Assembly (NCBI RefSeq): GCF_043876815.1
Contig: NZ_JBAWKA010000003.1
Location: 372,001-436,000 of the forward strand
Direction: 5' to 3'
DNA length: 64,000 nucleotides
Source: Gaetbulibacter_A sp043876815
GTDB taxonomy: Bacteria > Bacteroidota > Bacteroidia > Flavobacteriales > Flavobacteriaceae
This document shows positions 60,136 to 64,000 of this stretch, piece by piece. A model generated the notes under the pieces. The model was not told the origin of the DNA and did no database searches. It saw nothing but the letters and a program-made list of their open reading frames with translations. Position 1 is the first letter of the stretch; each line of letters opens with the position of its first letter. The translations under genes and the position numbers were made by a program.

Positions 60136-60519
60136 TTATTTTTTAGAGGCTTCAGGGTTATAACTCACAAAAAAGTTGATCCAAATAGTGCGGGAAAGTC
60201 TAAGAATTATTGGCATAAAAACGATTAAGGTGCCGATTATGGAAATGAAAATCATATCGATCCCTGCATTGAAAACAAAATACGAAATAACAAAGGCAGC
60301 AACGGCAAAGGCAATCCCAACAGCATAACTTACGTACATGGCGCCGTAAAAAAAGGAGGGTTCCATTTTGTATTTTAAACCACAATGTCTGCAGGTGTCG
60401 TGCATACTTAGGGCTTGCGAAAGAATGTAGGGATTCTTATTTTTAAACATAGATTCTTCCTGACATCTTGGGCAAGTTGCGGTTAAAATACTATATAGCT
60501 TTGTACCTTTCGTAAACAT
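60136..60519 (-). CDS. DUF983 membrane protein
   Basis: This protein of 127 residues has two zinc-ribbon-like CxxC pairs near the N-terminus (ATCPRCQEESMF and DTCRHCGLKYK). Two membrane segments follow (AVGIAFAVAAFVISYFVF and MIFISIIGTLIVFMPII). That is the DUF983 layout; the function of the family is unknown. The start ATG 60519 fits the promoter at 60555-60582, while a frame open to 60567 starts upstream of it. Confidence 0.8.
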   Translation of the reverse strand: MFTKGTKLYSILTATCPRCQEESMFKNKNPYILSQALSMHDTCRHCGLKYKMEPSFFYGAMYVSYAVGIAFAVAAFVISYFVFNAGIDMIFISIIGTLIVFMPIILRLSRTIWINFFVSYNPEASKK

Positions 60520-60554
60520 AATAATTGTGTATTTTTGCAATCGCAAATCTGGCG

Positions 60555-60582
60555 TAAAAGTAATCATTTACTCCCGCAGCAA
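60555..60582 (-). promoter_or_regulatory. Probable promoter of the DUF983 gene
   Basis: On the minus strand TTG (60580-60582) and TACTTTTA (60555-60562) are 17 bases apart. The -7 box differs from the consensus at the last base. The leader would be about 30 bases. Confidence 0.45.
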
Positions 60583-60604
60583 AAGCAATTAAAGTTACAT
60601 TTCT

Positions 60605-62518
60605 ATGATGAATATTCATAATTTATCGATTTCCTTTCAAGGCGAATACCTTTTTGAAGATATCACTTTTAAATTAGGTCAGGGCGATCGTGTTGGTCTT
60701 ATTGGGAAAAATGGTGCCGGAAAATCAACGCTGCTAAAGATTCTTTCCCGTGAATTGGAGCCTGATTCCGGACAGATAGCTACGGATAAAGAACTTAAAA
60801 TTGGGTTTTTAAAACAGGATATTGATTTTGATTATGGTCGCACCGTCCTTGAAGAATCCTACGAAGCCTTTACGGAAATAAAAGCTATTGAAGCTAAAAT
60901 GGATTCGGTAAATACCGAAATGGCAGAACGTACTGACTATGAAAGTGAAGGCTACCATCAATTGATGGTCGATATTAATGAACTGCAACATCAATACGAA
61001 ATTCTAGGGGGCTACAATTATCAGGGTGATACTGAAAAAATATTACAAGGATTAGGGTTTACCCGTGCTGATTTTGATAAACTTACGGATACATTTTCCG
61101 GGGGCTGGCGAATGCGTATTGAACTTGCTAAACTGCTGCTCCAAAACAATGATATCCTATTATTGGATGAGCCTACGAACCATTTGGATATCGAGTCGAT
61201 CATTTGGTTGGAAGGCTTTTTAAAGCAATATTCTGGAGCTGTGGTTATTGTTTCACACGATAAAATGTTCTTAGATCAGGTAACGAATCGTACCATTGAA
61301 ATTTCATTGGGAAGGATTTATGATTATCCAAAACCTTACACGGAATATTTGGTATTGCGCGACGAGCTTAGAGAGCAACAGTTGGCTTCTCAAAAAAATC
61401 AACAAAAACAAATTGAGCAAACCGAAAAACTGATAGAGAAATTTCGGGCGAAAGCCTCGAAGGCTACGATGGCCCAGTCACTTATCAAAAAGCTTGATCG
61501 CATGGATATTATTGAGGTTGATGAGGATGATAATAGTGTGATGACCTTGAATTTTCCTATTTCTGTAACTCCCGGAAAGGTGGTTATTGAAGCGGTTGAT
61601 GTCTCCAAAAATTATGGCGATAAGCAAGTTCTTAGACACGTAGATTTACTTCTGGAACGTGACAGTAAGACGGCCTTTGTAGGCCAGAATGGTCAGGGTA
61701 AATCTACCTTGGCAAAGATTATTGTAGGTGATATTAAATATGAGGGGTATTTAAAATTGGGACATAATGTTCAGATAGGATATTTTGCTCAAAATCAGGC
61801 AGAATACTTGGATGGTAACAAAACTGTTCTGGATACCATGATAGATGCTGCGAACGAAACAAATAGAACGAAAGTTCGGGATATTTTAGGATCGTTTTTG
61901 TTTCGAGGGGATGAGGTTGAAAAGTATGTAAAAGTACTGTCTGGAGGAGAACGAAACCGTTTGGCACTGGCGAAATTAATGCTGCAGCCTTTTAATGTTT
62001 TGGTAATGGATGAGCCTACCAACCACCTGGATATAAAATCTAAGAATGTATTAAAGGATGCTTTGAAACGCTTTGGAGGCACCTTGATTTTAGTATCCCA
62101 CGACCGTGATTTTCTTCAAGGACTAACAAATAAGGTTTACGAGTTCAAAGATCATAAGATCAAGGAATATTTAGGTGATATTGATTATTATTTGGAAGCG
62201 CGATCCGTGGCCAATTTGCGAGAGGTGGAGAAAAGAACTGTTGAAAAACAGGAAAAAGCTAAGCCAAAACAGCAGCAATCTTACGAAACTCAAAAAAAAT
62301 TGAAATCGCTCAACAATCGCTTAAGTAATATAGAGTCTAAAATCCAAGAATTGGAATCCGATATTAAAGCCATTGATGTATCCTTAGAAATTAACTATGA
62401 GGAAGTTACCTCGAAACCTGATTTTTTTGATACGTATCAGAATAAAAAAACCAAACTTAAACAATTAATGGACCAGTGGGAAGCTGTTCATATGGAAATT
62501 GAACAGTTCACCGAGTAG
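60605..62518 (+). CDS. ABC-F family ATPase (ribosome-associated)
   Basis: The protein has 637 residues with two ATPase domains on one chain and no membrane segment. Walker A motifs are GLIGKNGAGKST and FVGQNGQGKST, signatures FSGGWRMRIELAK and LSGGERNRLALAK, and Walker B LLLDEPTNHLD and LVMDEPTNHLD. A charged linker (QKQIEQTEKLIEKFRAKASK) joins the halves and a C-terminal coiled coil closes the protein. The layout is that of Uup/EttA-type factors that act on the ribosome. Resistance ABC-F members share this fold, but nothing here points to that. The start is ATG 60605 or the following ATG at 60608. Confidence 0.92.
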   Translation: MMNIHNLSISFQGEYLFEDITFKLGQGDRVGLIGKNGAGKSTLLKILSRELEPDSGQIATDKELKIGFLKQDIDFDYGRTVLEESYEAFTEIKAIEAKMDSVNTEMAERTDYESEGYHQLMVDINELQHQYEILGGYNYQGDTEKILQGLGFTRADFDKLTDTFSGGWRMRIELAKLLLQNNDILLLDEPTNHLDIESIIWLEGFLKQYSGAVVIVSHDKMFLDQVTNRTIEISLGRIYDYPKPYTEYLVLRDELREQQLASQKNQQKQIEQTEKLIEKFRAKASKATMAQSLIKKLDRMDIIEVDEDDNSVMTLNFPISVTPGKVVIEAVDVSKNYGDKQVLRHVDLLLERDSKTAFVGQNGQGKSTLAKIIVGDIKYEGYLKLGHNVQIGYFAQNQAEYLDGNKTVLDTMIDAANETNRTKVRDILGSFLFRGDEVEKYVKVLSGGERNRLALAKLMLQPFNVLVMDEPTNHLDIKSKNVLKDALKRFGGTLILVSHDRDFLQGLTNKVYEFKDHKIKEYLGDIDYYLEARSVANLREVEKRTVEKQEKAKPKQQQSYETQKKLKSLNNRLSNIESKIQELESDIKAIDVSLEINYEEVTSKPDFFDTYQNKKTKLKQLMDQWEAVHMEIEQFTE

Positions 62519-62614
62519 CAAATGTTAAAATTTTATGTCTTTCATCGATAAAAATAGCATTTAATCTGAGTTTGTAATAGATTTGATATCAGATAACTAT
62601 AACTATTGACAAAG

Positions 62615-63439
62615 ATGAAAGCCCTTAAATTACTATTTCTTAGCCTACTGGTTTCCAGCTTCACGTTTGCAGAGGTTTCTCCTAATGAAAAAGATGCATT
62701 AGTAGCCCTATACAATGCTACAAATGGTACGGAATGGAATTCAACATGGAACTTAAACCGTCCTGTAAAGTCCTGGCATGGCGTTACCTTGGAGAATGAC
62801 CGTGTTGTGGAAATAAATCTTCAGTTTAATAACTTACAAGGAACATTACCGGCTGAGCTTGGTAATCTAGTTTACTTAAGGAAAATCAATTTAGGTTTCA
62901 ATAAATTACAAGGAACAATTCCTAACTCCATTAAAAATCTTCAAAACCTTAAAAGTTTAGAGTTGTTCATGAACCGATTTGAAGGCGCTATTCCTTCAGA
63001 ATTAGGTGAATTGAAACAGTTGGAAATTTTAAAATTATATAGTAATAAGTTTACAGGAGAATTTCCTCAGGCCTTATTAGGCTTAACGAACTTAAGAGAA
63101 TTATTACTCGGTAGTAATTATTTAAATGGAAGTATTCCCAAAGATATTAACAGACTTTCTAAGCTTGAGAAATTGAGTTTAATGGATAATAACTTTACCG
63201 GTCAAATCCCATATGAAATTTCGGATTTATCAAATTTGCAAGAGTTGATTTTATCAACCAACAGATTAACCGGAAATGTGCCTTTGGCTTTAACTAACTT
63301 GCCGAGATTAAGCACATTAATGGTAGGAGACAATCTATTAAATCAGGATCCTACAAGTGTTGCTAATGGCGACCAAACTGGATTTGTAGAATTACAATTT
63401 CAGGCATCTACAGCTACGATGGACATTGAAAAAGAGTAG
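62615..63439 (+). CDS. Exported leucine-rich repeat protein of plant type
   Basis: This protein of 274 residues has a signal peptide (MKALKLLFLSLLVSSFTFA), a cap domain (NEKDALVALYNATNGTEWN) and about seven repeats of about 24 residues with the core LxxLxLxxNxLxGxIPxxL. These repeats are like those of plant receptor LRRs. They include LGNLVYLRKINLGFNKLQG and LGELKQLEILKLYSNKFTG. Such LRRs bind proteins or sugars; the ligand here is unknown. No T9SS C-terminal sorting domain is visible. The ATG at 62615 is preferred over a TTG three codons upstream. Confidence 0.82.
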   Translation: MKALKLLFLSLLVSSFTFAEVSPNEKDALVALYNATNGTEWNSTWNLNRPVKSWHGVTLENDRVVEINLQFNNLQGTLPAELGNLVYLRKINLGFNKLQGTIPNSIKNLQNLKSLELFMNRFEGAIPSELGELKQLEILKLYSNKFTGEFPQALLGLTNLRELLLGSNYLNGSIPKDINRLSKLEKLSLMDNNFTGQIPYEISDLSNLQELILSTNRLTGNVPLALTNLPRLSTLMVGDNLLNQDPTSVANGDQTGFVELQFQASTATMDIEKE

Positions 63440-63470
63440 TTGAAAATTTTAGGTTATAAATTTTAGTTTT

Positions 63471-63498
63471 AAAGACAGCTTTTTGAGCTGTCTTTTTT
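63471..63498 (+). terminator. Terminator after the LRR gene
   Basis: AAAGACAGCT (63471-63480) pairs with AGCTGTCTTT (63486-63495) around TTTTG, with a T-run at the end. It lies 31 bases after the LRR gene stop and 12 bases before the next start. Confidence 0.82.
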
Positions 63499-63510
63499 AT
63501 TTTTAGGGAT

Positions 63511-63693
63511 ATGTTAGAGCACTTTTTTACTTGTCCGTATTGTTGGGAGCAGATCTCTATGTTATTAGATACTTCTGTTAGCCAACAATCCTATATAGAG
63601 GATTGCGAAGTTTGCTGCAATCCTATTCAAATTCAGGCCCGTTTCGAGGACGGAGAATTAACTGCTTTTGAAGCGGAAAATATAGAACAATAA
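63511..63693 (+). CDS. CPXCG-motif cysteine-rich protein
   Basis: This small protein of 60 residues has two cysteine knuckles: CPYC (Cys8, Cys11) and CEVCC (Cys32, Cys35, Cys36). This is the pattern of the CPXCG family, small zinc-binding proteins of unknown function found in many Gram-negative bacteria. The C-terminus is acidic. The gene starts 12 bases after the LRR-gene terminator, and no separate promoter was found. Confidence 0.85.
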   Translation: MLEHFFTCPYCWEQISMLLDTSVSQQSYIEDCEVCCNPIQIQARFEDGELTAFEAENIEQ

Positions 63694-63710
63694 TTTTTTA
63701 ATAATTCCTA

Positions 63711-63740
63711 TTGTAGAAACTAAAAAGGATTGTATATTTG
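63711..63740 (+). promoter_or_regulatory. tRNA-fMet promoter
   Basis: TTG (63711-63713) and TATATTTG (63733-63740) are 19 bases apart, a perfect flavobacterial promoter. Transcription would start near 63747, five bases before the tRNA. Confidence 0.72.
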
Positions 63741-63751
63741 CTGTCCAATAT

Positions 63752-63824
<73 letters not shown>

Positions 63825-63835
63825 CTAATCATGGA

Positions 63836-63871
63836 GTCAATCATTTGAAATTCAAATGGTTGACTTTTTTT
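63836..63871 (+). terminator. Terminator of tRNA-fMet
   Basis: GTCAATCATTTGAA (63836-63849) and TTCAAATGGTTGAC (63851-63864) form a stem with one G-T position, followed by seven T residues. It lies 11 bases after the tRNA. Confidence 0.82.
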
Positions 63872-64000
63872 CTTCCCGAAATATTCCCGAATAGTTTACA
63901 AGAAGCATTTCTAGTTCAATTTTATTTGCATAGGTTTTTGTGACTTTTCATAAAGTTACATGATTCGTTAATCCCTTTAGTTTTGAAGATTCTATTATTA
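63872..64000. other. Non-coding edge region with a TTCCCGAA direct repeat
   Basis: The remaining 129 bases contain no convincing gene. TTCCCGAA occurs twice (63873-63880 and 63884-63891), three bases apart. A tRNA gene with such repeats directly behind it is a common place for integrative elements, but no integrase is visible before the window ends. Confidence 0.3.

Overview
The window is a stretch of chromosome from a member of the Bacteroidota, almost certainly a gliding Flavobacteriaceae. The evidence is a low-GC genome, gliding and type IX secretion genes (gldA, gldB, gldC and the complete gldK-gldL-gldM-gldN core), promoters of the flavobacterial type (TTG, 17-23 nt, TAnnTTTG), few purine-rich ribosome binding sites, TTG starts on dnaG and the polyprenyl synthase, and a tRNA-fMet typical of the family. 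There is no prophage, IS element or CRISPR array. Almost everything is core housekeeping, and no gene-free stretch exceeds 300 bases.

Layout. 1-4.6 kb: methionine and one-carbon genes (the 3' end of a homocysteine methyltransferase, the rest of a split MetH, metF) with two kinds of dispersed palindromic repeat. 4.7-7.4 kb: a PagL-like outer-membrane protein, a lipoprotein of the head-GIN type, and gldA. 7.5-11.7 kb: an aromatic amino-acid operon (pheA, aminotransferase, tyrA, DAHP synthase-chorismate mutase) preceded by a Phe/Tyr-rich leader peptide and an attenuator. 11.7-19.6 kb: an exported unknown, then rsgA, dtd, a membrane hydrolase, a MazG-like protein, aroA, queA, rlmN and a polyprenyl diphosphate synthase. 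19.6-23 kb: transglutaminase, alpha-E and circularly permuted ATP-grasp genes on the minus strand. 23.2-25.7 kb: an ECF sigma factor, a probable anti-sigma factor and an outer-membrane protein. 25.8-31.6 kb: dnaG without its zinc ligands, an orphan response regulator with Glu at the phosphorylation site, nadE, gldB-gldC, a small membrane protein and a peptide deformylase carrying a lipoprotein signal.

31.7-42.3 kb, minus strand: the cell-shape operon mreB-mreC-mreD-mrdA-rodA downstream of purH, a GAF protein and a large outer-membrane receptor. 42.5-49.3 kb, minus strand: miaB, a sigma-54 activator, lptE, a TPR protein and secG, then groES-groEL. 49.4-60.1 kb: a membrane protein, topA, an arginase-fold protein that has lost metal ligands, gldKLMN and an FAD oxidoreductase. 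60.1-64 kb: a DUF983 protein, an ABC-F ATPase, a plant-type LRR protein, a CPXCG protein, tRNA-fMet and the start of a possible attachment region.

The strongest regulatory observation is the attenuator in front of pheA: aromatic codons, an antiterminator arm inside the leader peptide and a terminator with a GAAA loop fit together base for base. The most unusual proteins are the lipoprotein deformylase at the end of the cell-shape operon, the pseudo-arginase next to the type IX secretion genes, the zinc-less primase and the Glu-54 response regulator. All functional calls rest on reading motifs by eye; no database search was run.
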